Positions 52,868-61,908 are shown, counted from the first letter of the stretch. The stretch: 64,000 nt of DNA from Promicromonospora sp. Populi (GCF_041081105.1 NZ_CP163528.1:992001-1056000), one strand, 5' to 3'. The notes: generated from the sequence alone by a model not told the origin. Numbers and translations are program-made.

Positions 52868-53722
52868 ATGAGCAGTGACAGCGACGCGCCTCAGTCCGAG
52901 GGCGGCGAGAAGACTGAGCGGATGGACCGCCTACGGGCTCTGCTGACCAAGCCCATCAAGATCCCGGAGTCCGCCTCGGCCGACACCGAGGACGCCGACT
53001 ACGCCGCACCCGTGGCGGACGCCGCGGCGCCCAAGGGGGCCAGGACATCGATGACAGCGCCACCGAAGGGCACCAAGGTGCCGGTCGAGACCCCGCCGGC
53101 GGTCAAGGCCGCGGCCGAGGCGCTCGACCGCCTGACCGAGGAAGAGGGCGAGGAGAAGGACGCCGTCGCCGACGGATCCGGATCCGGCAACGGGTCGGGC
53201 AAGCGCAACAAGTCCCGGCGGACCTGGGCCGACGCCTACCTCGCCAAGCCCGACGAGCCCCTCACGCCGGAACAGGTCCGCGCCGAGCTGACCGTCGCGC
53301 TCAAGGAGCAGGGTGCGGAGGTCCGCGAGCTCCTGGCGAAGCAGGGCACCGCCCACGAGAAGGCCTTCGAGGCGGCGCGGGAGACGGCCGAGGCCGAGCT
53401 GACCGCCCGGTTCGACCTCAGGCTCGACGAGCTGGCCGGCTCGGTCGAGGTGGTCTCGGTGACCGCCCGCGACGAGGCGACGCGGCTGCAGGGGCGGATC
53501 GACGAGCTCTCCGCGACCAGCGAGGCGCTGCGCACCGACCTCGACGCGGTCCGCGCAGTCGCCTCCGCGGCCCAAGCCGCGGCGGACTCGGCCACGACAG
53601 CCGCATCAGCGGCACGCGAGGCCACCGACGCCGCGACGAAGAAGGCGGCCACCGCGACCACCTTTGCCTGGGTCGGCATCGCGCTGGCCCTGGTGGCCGC
53701 CGTGCTCGCGGTAGTGGTCTAG
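52868..53722 (+). CDS. Tail-anchored coiled-coil protein of unknown function
   Basis: The protein has 284 residues with an acidic, disordered N-terminal half (Pro/Ala/Gly/Ser linkers), a positively charged patch GKRNKSRRTWADAYLAKPDE, a long coiled-coil/Ala-rich helix (about 135-262) and a single C-terminal membrane helix AWVGIALALVAAVLAVVV. There is no signal peptide, so it is a cytoplasmic protein anchored by its tail. The architecture resembles ParA/wall-associated coiled-coil factors only in general. It is divergent from the siderophore operon, about 200 bp from the iron box. Confidence 0.7.
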   Translation: MSSDSDAPQSEGGEKTERMDRLRALLTKPIKIPESASADTEDADYAAPVADAAAPKGARTSMTAPPKGTKVPVETPPAVKAAAEALDRLTEEEGEEKDAVADGSGSGNGSGKRNKSRRTWADAYLAKPDEPLTPEQVRAELTVALKEQGAEVRELLAKQGTAHEKAFEAARETAEAELTARFDLRLDELAGSVEVVSVTARDEATRLQGRIDELSATSEALRTDLDAVRAVASAAQAAADSATTAASAAREATDAATKKAATATTFAWVGIALALVAAVLAVVV

Positions 53723-53723
53723 C

Positions 53724-53963
53724 TCAGCGCGGATCGTCAAGGTCGGCACCGGCGCGCAGCACGAAGCGCCGGTGCCGCCGCTGACCGGAACGGTGCCGGC
53801 CGTCCCCCTCGTAGTGCACGGGCCGTTCCCCGACCGGCGGGTACGTGACCCGGGGACCGGTAAACAGCTCGTCGAGCAGTGCCGCGAACGCCGCCTCGAC
53901 CGGCGGCCCCGCCACCCGCACGCTCGGCCGGCCGAACGCCTGACCTTCCGTTGATTCGTACAT
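53724..53963 (-). CDS. Small hypothetical protein
   Basis: The protein has 79 residues from ATG 53963 (MYESTEGQAFGRPS). PPVEAAFAALLDELFTGPRV looks like a helix followed by a basic Arg/His-rich tail. The family is not recognised. The 3' part contains the terminator of the convergent gene, so the gene may be spurious or end earlier. Confidence 0.4.
   Translation of the reverse strand: MYESTEGQAFGRPSVRVAGPPVEAAFAALLDELFTGPRVTYPPVGERPVHYEGDGRHRSGQRRHRRFVLRAGADLDDPR
53745..53776 (+). terminator. Terminator of the coiled-coil protein gene
   Basis: GGCACCGGCGC pairs perfectly with GCGCCGGTGCC across 10 nt, starting 23 bp after the stop. It lies inside the convergent small ORF. Confidence 0.65.
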
Positions 53964-54045
53964 GTGTTCGATCTTACCCGTCGCTCGCACTGGAGTCCAC
54001 CGAATGCGCTGGCCACTGCCGGACCGCCGCCGTTACCGTCGCCGG

Positions 54046-54801
54046 ATGATTCTCAGCCACGACACGACGGGGTCCGGCCCTGCCGTGCTGCTCCTGCACG
54101 CGGGCGTCGCCGACTCCCGGATGTGGGGCCCCCAGCGCGCTCCCCTGGCCCGGCAGCGCCGCGTGATCCGGTGCGACCTGCGTGGTTACGGCGACACCCC
54201 GCTGACCAGCGAGCCCTTCGACAACGCGAGCGACGTGAAGACCCTGCTCGGCTCGCTGGGCGAGCGCCCGGTGGCGGTCGTCGGGTCGTCCGCCGGCGGG
54301 AACGTGGCGCTCCAGGTGGCCTCCGCGTGGCCGGACCTCGTCTCGCACCTCGTGCTGCTGAACTCCGCCTTCGCCCTGCCCGCCACCCGGTCCCTGCAAC
54401 GGTTCGCCCGGCGCGAGGACGCGCTGCTGGAGGCCGGCGACGTCGAGGGCGCCACGGAGCTCAATGTCGCCACCTGGCTCGGGCCCGACGCCGACGCCGA
54501 TGCCCGCGAGCTGGTGCGCACCATGCAGCGCCACGCGTTCCAGGTCCAGCTCGGCGCCGGCGAGGACGTCAACCAGGAGGCCGGCCCGGCGATCGACCTC
54601 GCGGCGATCAGCGCCCACACCCTGATCGTCTCCGGCGGCCAGGACCTCGACCACTTCCGCGCCGTCGCGAACCACCTGGCCGGGCGCATCCCCGGCGCCA
54701 AGCACACGCAGCTCGGCTGGGCCGGCCACCTGCCCAACCTGGAGCGCCCCGACGAGGTCACGGCGCTCATCACCGAGTTCCTGGCCGAGTACCCGGCCTG
54801 A
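54046..54801 (+). CDS. Alpha/beta hydrolase
   Basis: The protein has 251 residues. LLLHAGVADSRMW is the oxyanion-hole strand-turn, VGSSAGGNVALQVA holds the nucleophile Ser in GxSxG, and GWAGHLPNLERPDE supplies the catalytic His. The start ATG is 54046 (MILSHDTTGSG). The substrate is unknown; it could be an esterase or a lactonase of the AB-hydrolase-1 group. Confidence 0.88.
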   Translation: MILSHDTTGSGPAVLLLHAGVADSRMWGPQRAPLARQRRVIRCDLRGYGDTPLTSEPFDNASDVKTLLGSLGERPVAVVGSSAGGNVALQVASAWPDLVSHLVLLNSAFALPATRSLQRFARREDALLEAGDVEGATELNVATWLGPDADADARELVRTMQRHAFQVQLGAGEDVNQEAGPAIDLAAISAHTLIVSGGQDLDHFRAVANHLAGRIPGAKHTQLGWAGHLPNLERPDEVTALITEFLAEYPA

Positions 54802-54831
54802 GGCTTTCCGGCCCGCGCTACCCGGCGCCAG

Positions 54832-55377
54832 CTACCGGGCCCCGACCGCCAGCGCGGCCGCCAGGTAACCGCGCGTCACCCGGTCCTGGACCCGGTGGGC
54901 CACCCGCGGCAGGATCCGTGAGCCCCAGAAGTCGTGCCGGGCCACCGCGTGGATCTCGAAGACGAGACCCGACGGGACGCCGTCGTCACGCAGCACGCGG
55001 AACGCTTCCACCCCCGTCTCCGGGTGGTGCGGCAGGGTGGCGTAGGTGAAGCCGATCTCGTCGGGCTCCCGGACGACGTCGACCACGCGACAGGGGGCGG
55101 TGAACCAGAGCGGGCCCACCCGCACACCCTGCACGACCGTCGTACCGATCTCCGCCGGGCCGCTCGGCGCGATGACCAGGCCGGCGCCGCGATGGATGCC
55201 CCAGCCGAACAGCGCGTCCGCGGTGGCCGTGAGCGACGCGCCCTGGTCGAGCACGACCCGCTCCCGCAGCACCCGGGCGCCCGGCGGCGGGGCGTCCAGC
55301 CAGCCGAGGTCCGCCGTCGGGCAAGCAGGGACTGAACGTTCAAGAACCTGCGCAAGATCCGGCCTGGTCAGCTGCAC
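54832..55377 (-). CDS. DUF1990 family protein
   Basis: The protein has about 181 residues. DALFGWGIHRGAGLVI, VGPLWFTAPCRVVDVV and FTYATLPHHPETGVEAF match DUF1990 (UPF0548), a small START-like family of unknown function. The start is uncertain: I chose GTG 55377, but no Shine-Dalgarno is visible. It follows the P450 gene by about 77 bp on the same strand. Confidence 0.8.
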   Translation of the reverse strand: MQLTRPDLAQVLERSVPACPTADLGWLDAPPPGARVLRERVVLDQGASLTATADALFGWGIHRGAGLVIAPSGPAEIGTTVVQGVRVGPLWFTAPCRVVDVVREPDEIGFTYATLPHHPETGVEAFRVLRDDGVPSGLVFEIHAVARHDFWGSRILPRVAHRVQDRVTRGYLAAALAVGAR

Positions 55378-55454
55378 AGAAGGAACCGTACCCGCCCGAG
55401 CCAGCCAGTTGAGTGCTGGCTGTCCGCCCTCCCGAGAGGGCGGATAACCACTAT

Positions 55455-56711
55455 TCAACGAGCCGGGCGGTGTTGTTCGAAGCGGACCGGAAGTGCTCGC
55501 GGGGCCGACGACCACAGCGTCCCCGTAGCGCTCAGCGCCTCGGGCGAGACGGTCAGCGTGACACCGCCGAGGCGACGCAGCGCCTCGGCGACCGCAACCT
55601 GCGCGATCACCGTCGCCGGACGGCGCGCCGGGCAGGCGTGCGGGCCCGCGCCCCAGGTGAGGTAGGACAGGTTGGCCGGCTCCAGCCAGATGTCGTCGCC
55701 CGCGGCCCGCGACTCGGCGCTCGCCCCCAGGATCCCGGGCACGACGGCGTCGCCCGCCCAGATCTTGCGGCCGCCGAGCGTGGTGTCGGCCACCACGAAC
55801 CGAGGCGCGGCGTTCGTCGCGGGCGGCGTCGAGCCGAGCACGGCGGCGAGGGTGTCGGGCGCCGACAGCAGGCCACCGGACCGGCCGTCGAACCGCGGGT
55901 CGGTGAGCCGCAGGCGCAGCGCCTGGGTGATCCACGCGACCTCGTACTGGCTGCCCAGGATGAGCGTCGCGGAGACCGCGCTCTGCACGTCCAGGTCGGT
56001 CGGCTCGCTCGGGTGGCGCAGGAGTGCCGAGGTCAGGTCGTCCGACGGCGCCGCGCGGCAGCTCGCGACCAGGTCCGCGATGAGAGCCCGCTGGGCGTCG
56101 AGGGACTCCCCGCCCGCCGCCCCCTTGGCCTCGAAGACCCGGCGCGAGTGGCTCAGCATGGCGCGCGCCTGGTCGGCGTCGAGCCCGAACATCGTGGACA
56201 TCACGAGCAGCGGGACCGCCCGCGCGTAGTCGGCGACGAGGTCGGCCTCGCCCTCGGCCAGCACGCGGTCCAGCGCGAGGCCGCACCAGCGCTCCACGAC
56301 GGCCGCGAGCCGGTGCTCGTCGACGCTCTCGAACGCGTCGTCGAGGAGGCGGCGCAGGTGGCGGTGCCGCACCCCGTCCACGTAGTAGATGCCGTCACGC
56401 GGGGCGAGGACCCCGCCGACGCCGCTGCCCGGACCGACCGTGCCGTCCGCAAACAGGTTCCAGCCGCGCGAGTCGCGCGAGTACAGGCCCTCGTTGCGCA
56501 GCACCGTGACCACCTCGCGGTGCCCCAGCGCGAGCCAGGCCGGCACCCCGGGCTCCAGGAGCACCGGTGCCACGTTGCCCCACCGGGCGCGCAGCCGCTC
56601 GTACACCTGAGCGGGATCCGCACTTGTGGTGGTCTCCATCAGCGGCGTCAGGTCGTCGTGGGCGACCAGGTCTTCCAGGCGCTCCGACTGTGTCGTCGTC
56701 GTGGCTGTCAT
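55455..56711 (-). CDS. Cytochrome P450 lacking the ExxR motif
   Basis: The protein has 418 residues. The heme-binding region YLTWGAGPHACPARR gives proximal Cys360, and RHRHLRRLLDDAFES is the C-helix. The K-helix ExxR, nearly universal in P450s, is not present (LAAVLGSTPPATN stands there). The I-helix LILGSQYEVAW lacks the usual acid-alcohol pair. It resembles the unusual actinobacterial CYP157-type enzymes that also lack ExxR (from memory). Redox partners and substrate are unknown. It is divergent from an FAD/NAD(P)-binding protein. Confidence 0.88.
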   Translation of the reverse strand: MTATTTTQSERLEDLVAHDDLTPLMETTTSADPAQVYERLRARWGNVAPVLLEPGVPAWLALGHREVVTVLRNEGLYSRDSRGWNLFADGTVGPGSGVGGVLAPRDGIYYVDGVRHRHLRRLLDDAFESVDEHRLAAVVERWCGLALDRVLAEGEADLVADYARAVPLLVMSTMFGLDADQARAMLSHSRRVFEAKGAAGGESLDAQRALIADLVASCRAAPSDDLTSALLRHPSEPTDLDVQSAVSATLILGSQYEVAWITQALRLRLTDPRFDGRSGGLLSAPDTLAAVLGSTPPATNAAPRFVVADTTLGGRKIWAGDAVVPGILGASAESRAAGDDIWLEPANLSYLTWGAGPHACPARRPATVIAQVAVAEALRRLGGVTLTVSPEALSATGTLWSSAPRALPVRFEQHRPAR

Positions 56712-56786
56712 GACTCCCCGGTTCCGGGCGCGACTTTGCGCGCACCCTGTACTTTTACCCGGAATGTACCTCATGTCCGAAGCGCA

Positions 56787-56816
56787 GTCATGGGCCGGAC
56801 TTGTCATGGGCCGGAT
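56787..56816. repeat. Direct repeats between P450 and FAD protein genes
   Basis: GTCATGGGCCGGA occurs at 56787 and 56803 with a 16-bp period, inside the 141-bp divergent promoter region. It may be a tandem operator. Confidence 0.55.
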
Positions 56817-56852
56817 TCCTCGGGCGCTCGCAGCGCCGGATATCCTCGGGCC

Positions 56853-58244
56853 ATGCCGCGGACCATCGCCGTCGTCGGGGGAGGCGCCGCCGGCGTCATC
56901 CTGGCGGCCCACCTGCTGCGCGCCGCAGCCGTCTCCCGGCCCGTACGAGTGCTGCTCGTCGACCCGGCCGAGACGCCCGGCCGCGGGCTGCCCTACCGGA
57001 CCACCGACCCGCGGCACACGCTCAACGCCGTGGTCGCCCGGCTCAGCGCCTTCGACGACGATCCCGGGCACCTCCTGCGCTGGTGCGGGCCGGCCAGGGT
57101 CCCCGCCGGTCCGGGGACGTTCCTGCAGCGTGCCGACTTCGGGCGGTACCTCACCGAGCTGCTGCCGTCGATCGACGTGCCGGAGGGCTCTGCGCTGCGG
57201 CACGTGCGCGGCTCGGTGGTCGATATCGACGACCGCGACGGAGAACACGGGCCCGTCGCCCTCACGCTGGCCGACGGCGGCATCCTGCGGGCCGACTCCG
57301 CCGTGCTGGCGCTCGGCACTCCCCCGCCGGTACGGCTGCCCGAGTACGAACCGTGGGGCGACCGTTACGTCGCCGACGCATGGTCGGCCGACCTCGACGC
57401 CCGCGCGGCGGGCGCCCGTCGGGTCCTGGTCGTGGGCACGGGTCTGACGACGCTCGACGTCGTCACCCACCTGCACCCCCTGCTGCCCGGCGCACGGTTC
57501 ACGGCGGTCTCCCGTGGCGGCACCCTGCCCGCCGCGCACGCGGCCGACCCGCTGCCGCCCGCGATCGACGTCGACCTGTGTGGTGCCGTCGGCGCGGCCG
57601 GTACTCCAACCGTGCTCGACACGGCGCTCGACACGGTGCGCCAGCGCGTCGCGGCCGAGCGTGCAGCGGGCCGGGACTGGCGGGCAGTGATCGACGCGGT
57701 CCGGCCGCAGGTCAATCCGGCCTGGGCGCGGCTGAGCCCCGAGGACCGGGTGACGTTCCAGCGCGAGCACGCCCGCTCCTGGGAGAACGTGCGGCACCGC
57801 ATGTCGCACGCCATGCGCACCCACGTGGACCGCCTGGTCGCCGACGGTGTGCTCACCGTCGGCACGGTCGCCGAGGTGCGCGGCGGGGACCGCTGGGACA
57901 CCTCCGCGTTCGACCTCGTGGTGGGCGCCACCGGGCTCCCGCCCCTGACGTCGCCGGGCTGGAACCCGCTGGTGGACGCCCTCCTCGCGCGCGGCGCGCT
58001 GCGCCCGCACCCGCTCGGCACGGGTCTCGACCTCACGCCCGACGCCGCCCTGGTCGACGCCGCCGGCACCGGCCACCCGCGGCTGCGCGCCATGGGCCTG
58101 GCCCGGCGCGGGCTGGAGTGGGAGTGCACGTCGGTCCCGGACCTGCGCCGTCAGGCCGCACTGCTCGCGGAAGATCTCCTCGCGGACGACCTCCTCACGA
58201 ACGTCCAGCCCGCGGACGTCCCGCTCGGCGCACACTCCGCCTGA
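56853..58244 (+). CDS. FAD/NAD(P)-binding protein
   Basis: The protein has 463 residues. IAVVGGGAAGVILAAHLL is the FAD dinucleotide fold, PGRGLPYRTTDPRHTLNA the following conserved box, and RVLVVGTGLTTLDVVTHL the second Rossmann site. LVVGATGLPP completes the FAD-NAD(P)-binding (PF13454-like) pattern. These are poorly characterised oxidoreductases or monooxygenase-like proteins. The start ATG is 56853. It is divergent from the P450 and may serve the same pathway. Confidence 0.85.
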   Translation: MPRTIAVVGGGAAGVILAAHLLRAAAVSRPVRVLLVDPAETPGRGLPYRTTDPRHTLNAVVARLSAFDDDPGHLLRWCGPARVPAGPGTFLQRADFGRYLTELLPSIDVPEGSALRHVRGSVVDIDDRDGEHGPVALTLADGGILRADSAVLALGTPPPVRLPEYEPWGDRYVADAWSADLDARAAGARRVLVVGTGLTTLDVVTHLHPLLPGARFTAVSRGGTLPAAHAADPLPPAIDVDLCGAVGAAGTPTVLDTALDTVRQRVAAERAAGRDWRAVIDAVRPQVNPAWARLSPEDRVTFQREHARSWENVRHRMSHAMRTHVDRLVADGVLTVGTVAEVRGGDRWDTSAFDLVVGATGLPPLTSPGWNPLVDALLARGALRPHPLGTGLDLTPDAALVDAAGTGHPRLRAMGLARRGLEWECTSVPDLRRQAALLAEDLLADDLLTNVQPADVPLGAHSA

Positions 58245-58318
58245 ACGGACAAATCGTCACCCGCGTGCCATGCGCGCGTTGCCCGGCGGCCATGCCCCCG
58301 GTGAAGTCTTCCTTCGAC

Positions 58319-58354
58319 ATCGCTACCTGTGTCACCACCTGTATCGCTACCTGT
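58319..58354 (+). repeat. 12-bp tandem repeats upstream of secreted protein
   Basis: ATCGCTACCTGT, GTCACCACCTGT and ATCGCTACCTGT follow each other without gaps, ending 25 bp before the secreted protein's ATG. Candidate regulator sites or leader structure. Confidence 0.65.
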
Positions 58355-58379
58355 CGGAACGAACGGGACGAGGGAAGAC

Positions 58380-59375
58380 ATGCGTGGAACAACACGACCA
58401 CTGAAGCTGGCCATCGGTACGACCGCGGCGGCGGTCGCCCTGGGCATAGCTGCGGCGGGCCCGACGGCGGCGGCCCCCGAGCTGGCCGTGAGCAACGCCG
58501 ACCTGGCCCAGCGCTGGGCGCCCATCCACTACCAGGACGTGGACCAGACCGGCACCAACGCCCTGGGCGGCCGCTCGGACTACATCGCCGCGTACGACTT
58601 CGACGGCGATCTGAACGCCCGCAACAACTGGGACAACACCGGCAGCTACTCGCTCGCGGCCACCGCGTACTACTCGGTGCAGGAGACAGCGACCCACTGG
58701 TTCGTCACCTACATGTTCTTCCACCCGCGGGACTGGTCGGACTCGATCTTCGACACGGAGCACGAGAACGACGGCGAAGGGGTCATGGTCGCCGTCCAGA
58801 AGAACGGCTCGACGTACGGCGTGCTGCGCGGCGCCGTCACCGTGGCGCACACCAACTTCTACTCGTACACGCCGTCGGGCAGCACGTGGGGCGCCGGCGC
58901 CGAGACCATCGACGGCACCCTGCAGCTCGCGACCAACCCGCACGACGGCCTCACCCACCCTGTCACCGCCCAGGAGGCCAAGGGCCACGGCCTCAAGGCG
59001 CGCCCGGGCTACGACATCGTGGGCGACGGTGTCATCTACTACCCGGCCGGCCGCGCCGAGGTGCCGGAGCACCCGGACGACCGGAACGTGGCCTACCGCC
59101 TGGTGGACGTCCAGGCGTCCGGCGGGCTCTGGGCGCAGCGCGCCAACACCCAGCTCTTCGCGAGCGCCGGCACCTTCGCCGGCGACGGCTCGGGCAGCTG
59201 CGGCGACGGCGGCATCTCCTGCACCACGAACTCCGCGAACGCCCCGTGGGGCTGGGACGACGGCGACGACCTCCCGGGCCGCGGTGCGCTGGCCACCGAC
59301 CCGGCGGGCCTGGCGGCCAACTACTTCCGCATCCCGGAGCCCCTGGACCGGACCTACGTGAACAACCCGTACTGA
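58380..59375 (+). CDS. Secreted protein of unknown function (Vps62-like motifs)
   Basis: The protein has 331 residues. A signal peptide (about 1-32, ending TAAAP) directs export. The mature part begins with LAQRWAPIHYQDVDQ and contains DYIAAYDFDGDLNARNNW, ATHWFVTYMFFHPRDW, EHENDGEGVMVAVQ and several Asp/His/Glu-rich stretches that could bind metal. The pattern is reminiscent of fungal/bacterial Vps62-related secreted proteins. Two Cys in GSCGDGGISC may form a disulfide. The enzyme activity is unknown. Confidence 0.75.
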   Translation: MRGTTRPLKLAIGTTAAAVALGIAAAGPTAAAPELAVSNADLAQRWAPIHYQDVDQTGTNALGGRSDYIAAYDFDGDLNARNNWDNTGSYSLAATAYYSVQETATHWFVTYMFFHPRDWSDSIFDTEHENDGEGVMVAVQKNGSTYGVLRGAVTVAHTNFYSYTPSGSTWGAGAETIDGTLQLATNPHDGLTHPVTAQEAKGHGLKARPGYDIVGDGVIYYPAGRAEVPEHPDDRNVAYRLVDVQASGGLWAQRANTQLFASAGTFAGDGSGSCGDGGISCTTNSANAPWGWDDGDDLPGRGALATDPAGLAANYFRIPEPLDRTYVNNPY

Positions 59376-59408
59376 CGACATGCGGTGACAGCACGCACTG
59401 ACTCTCAG

Positions 59409-59444
59409 CCTGAGGTTGAGACCTGGGTGAGGTTCAACCTCAGG
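59409..59444. terminator. Terminator after secreted protein gene
   Basis: CCTGAGGTTGA pairs perfectly with TCAACCTCAGG across 14 nt, between two convergent genes. Further GAGGTT copies flank it. Confidence 0.7.
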
Positions 59445-59464
59445 TTGAGGGTCAGGGTCTGGCG

Positions 59465-60379
59465 TCAGACCAGGCGGGCGCTCACCACGAGCTGCTGCCC
59501 GATCTCCAGGCGCACGTCCGCCACCCGGACGCCGTCCGGCAGCCTCTCGGCCAGGTCGATGTCGCGGCTCGTCGCGGCCTCGACCTGGCTGCGCACCGTC
59601 CCGAGGAGCGCCGCCACCAGCGGGTTGCCGCTGGAGAGCTGCACGTCGCGCACCGTGAGCACCAGGTTCTCGTCGATGCTGGCCGAGGCCGTCGCCTGCA
59701 CCCGGGCCGAGAGGAACAGGCCCTTCTTGATCGCGGCGTCGGCCCGGAGCGTGGCCGCGCGCGGCCCCTGCGACTCGATGTCGAGGTCCAGCCCGGTCAG
59801 GGTGATGCCCTGCTGCAGCAGGACGACGGCCAGCACGCCGCGGGCTGTCGCGACCAGGCCGGCCTTGTCCACGGCGACCCGCGCGTGCCCCGAGACGGGC
59901 GTGTCGGCGGTCGGCTCCACCGGCTGGACTCCGGTACGGCCATCCGCACCCTCCACCCAGTCGAACCGCAGGCCTTCGAGCTCCGCGGTGATGTCGACGG
60001 GCAGGTCCACCGCGACGATCGGGTGTGCGTCCACGCGCAGTCGGCGCAGCGTCCCGGGCTCGTGCCGGACGACCTCGGGCTGCCACCGCCCGGCGTCGGG
60101 CCCGGTCCCGGACGCCGGACTCCCCGACCCGCCGTCGAGCCGCACGGCGACGCCCGACAGGTCGATGTCCGCGGACACCACGTCGGCGCCGTCGAGCACC
60201 GCCTCGATCCGGGCATGGCCGAGCCCGACGACCTGGCCGCCGAGCTCGGCCGCGAGCGCATCGCGGATCCGGGCGGCCAGGTCGGCGCCGTCGACGGGCC
60301 GGGGCGTGGCCCCGAGCGGGATCGGTGCGGGCGTGCGGCTGGCGGGGATCGTGTCGGGGCGCGGAGCGGCGTCGGTCAT
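59465..60379 (-). CDS. Hypothetical protein, weakly LmeA/DUF2993-like
   Basis: The protein has 304 residues from ATG 60379 (MTDAAPRPD). It has no signal peptide or membrane segment. Repeating beta-strand patterns (VRLDGG, VAVDLPVDITAELEGLRFDW, TLRADAAIKKGLFLSARVQATASASI) suggest a lipid-binding BPI/TULIP- or DUF2993-like fold, but I cannot assign it firmly. Confidence 0.6.
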   Translation of the reverse strand: MTDAAPRPDTIPASRTPAPIPLGATPRPVDGADLAARIRDALAAELGGQVVGLGHARIEAVLDGADVVSADIDLSGVAVRLDGGSGSPASGTGPDAGRWQPEVVRHEPGTLRRLRVDAHPIVAVDLPVDITAELEGLRFDWVEGADGRTGVQPVEPTADTPVSGHARVAVDKAGLVATARGVLAVVLLQQGITLTGLDLDIESQGPRAATLRADAAIKKGLFLSARVQATASASIDENLVLTVRDVQLSSGNPLVAALLGTVRSQVEAATSRDIDLAERLPDGVRVADVRLEIGQQLVVSARLV

Positions 60380-60428
60380 AACCGCGAGACTAGCTGCGAC
60401 CACCCGTAGACGATGGTCATCGCGCCGG

Positions 60429-61358
60429 TCACGCCGACGGCGGTGTTGCGGCCTCGTCGTCGTCGCCGAGCGCGTTGAGCGTCTCGTCGAGCCTCGCCAT
60501 GACCACCTCGGGGTCGACCCCGACGCTCTGTGACAGGGTCCGGATCGTGGCGAGCATGGCCCGTTCCCGCGCCGCCGACGCGGCCTCGTGGTTGCGTTGG
60601 GCTGCGCGCCGGGCGGCCTCGTCGGCCTCCAGCCGGTCCACCTTCGTGATGAGCTGCTCCGTGCGGGTCGCGGTCTCGCCGGTGTTCACAAGAATGATCC
60701 GCTGCTGCTCGTCGGTCAGTGCCATGAGGAAGTCCTCCAAGTCGATCCGGATGTCGTCGAGGCGCGCGTACAGGTTCTGGCCGGGGCATGCGGTCTCGGA
60801 GACGTTGCGGTGCCCCCGCAGGGGCGCGCCCTGGGTCCACCAGCGCTGCCTGCCCACGTGGTAGATGGCGTTCGCGGTCGAGATCTGGGCTTCGGTGGGA
60901 TTGTTGGTCTCGTAGTTTCCCGCGAAGCAGATCGACCGCGCGGTGCTGTTGCGCCCGCCGGTGTGGGTGCCTCGGCGGTTCCAGCTCACGCCCTGGTAGG
61001 CCCGCCCGGACGGGAAGACGACCACGTTGTAGGAGATCCCGGTGCCGAACCGGGACTGTCCGACGCTCTCCAGCGCCCGCATCTGCTCCGCCTCGGCGGC
61101 GATGCTCGCGGAGGGCGAGAGCTGCGCCGTGACGGAGTGGTGCACGAAGACCTCGGCCGCCAGACCGGTTAGCGTCAGGTCGCCGTCCTGGTACCGGGCG
61201 CCCCAGGAGGCGCGCGTCGCGATGTTTACCGCGGCGAGCGGCGCGGGCTCCACCGTCGGTTCGGGCACGGCCTGCGGGTTGGCGGGGGGCACGTCGTCCG
61301 GACCGAGCACCTCCAGCACGGTGCCGTCGTCGCCCCTCATCTCGTATACCTCAGCCAC
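60429..61358 (-). CDS. N-acetylmuramoyl-L-alanine amidase, PGRP-type
   Basis: The protein has 309 residues. ATRASWGARY and VFVHHSVTAQ start the amidase-2/PGRP domain, with GISYNVVVFPSGRAYQGVSW and LRGHRNVSETACPGQ. The Zn ligands are the His of VHHS, the His of RGHRN and the Cys of ACPG. The C-terminal 100 residues form a coiled-coil. No signal peptide is visible, which is unusual for a host wall hydrolase and typical of phage-type lysins, though no other phage genes are present. Start GTG 61358 follows a G-rich Shine-Dalgarno. Confidence 0.88.
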   Translation of the reverse strand: MAEVYEMRGDDGTVLEVLGPDDVPPANPQAVPEPTVEPAPLAAVNIATRASWGARYQDGDLTLTGLAAEVFVHHSVTAQLSPSASIAAEAEQMRALESVGQSRFGTGISYNVVVFPSGRAYQGVSWNRRGTHTGGRNSTARSICFAGNYETNNPTEAQISTANAIYHVGRQRWWTQGAPLRGHRNVSETACPGQNLYARLDDIRIDLEDFLMALTDEQQRIILVNTGETATRTEQLITKVDRLEADEAARRAAQRNHEAASAARERAMLATIRTLSQSVGVDPEVVMARLDETLNALGDDDEAATPPSA

Positions 61359-61485
61359 CGCGCCCCCCAGGTTACGGATATGTCCCACATGTCTACCATC
61401 GAGCGGGTGGCGAGGCGACCCCTGCCGGGCGCCTGTGACCGCCGGATCGTGCCCGTCCCGCGCCTCGACGGGCCCCGCGCGCTTG

Positions 61486-61491
61486 TACTGT
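61486..61491 (+). promoter_or_regulatory. Possible -10 for leaderless GntR transcript
   Basis: TACTGT lies 7 nt before GTG 61499 with no Shine-Dalgarno, the same arrangement as at 24013. Confidence 0.35.
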
Positions 61492-61498
61492 GGCACGC

Positions 61499-61849
61499 GT
61501 GATCAGCATCGACGCCGACTCCCCCGTCCCGCCGTTCGAGCAGGTGCGCACCACGCTCGCCCAGCAGATGGCGGACCGCACGCTGCCCGTCGGCACCCGC
61601 CTGCCGACAGTGCGCGCGCTCGCGGCAGAGCTCGGCATCGCGGTCAACACAGTGGCCCGCGCCTACCGGGAGCTGGAGGCGGCGGGGCTCGTGGAGACCC
61701 GCGGCCGGGCCGGCACCTTTGTCAGCGCCGCCGGCAACCAGCGCCTTTCCCTGGCGCAGGAGGCCGCGGCGCAGTACGCGGAGACCACCCGCGCGCTCGG
61801 CCTCGGCCGGGCCGAGGCGCTGGAGATAGTCTCCGCGGCGCTGCGGTAG
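61499..61849 (+). CDS. Short GntR-family regulator (YtrA-like)
   Basis: The protein has 116 residues. The winged helix contains LPVGTRLPTVRALAAELGIAVNTVARAY, followed by only a short C-terminal helix, as in the YtrA subfamily that controls ABC transporters. The start could also be GTG 61490. No transporter gene is adjacent, so the target is unknown. Confidence 0.9.
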   Translation: MISIDADSPVPPFEQVRTTLAQQMADRTLPVGTRLPTVRALAAELGIAVNTVARAYRELEAAGLVETRGRAGTFVSAAGNQRLSLAQEAAAQYAETTRALGLGRAEALEIVSAALR

Positions 61850-61908
61850 CGCCCGCCGGCACAGCTGTAGCGCCCTACGGCACAGCGGTCGCGCCCTACG
61901 GGCAAAGC
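61846..61908 (+). repeat. 21-bp tandem repeats at the GntR gene end
   Basis: Three imperfect 21-bp copies at 61846, 61867 and 61888 share GCGCCC(T/G)(A/C)C. The first covers the stop codon. Confidence 0.7.

Noticed and set aside
60429..61358. Amidase as phage endolysin
   Set aside because: No holin, tail or capsid genes in the window; host peptidoglycan amidases share the same domain.
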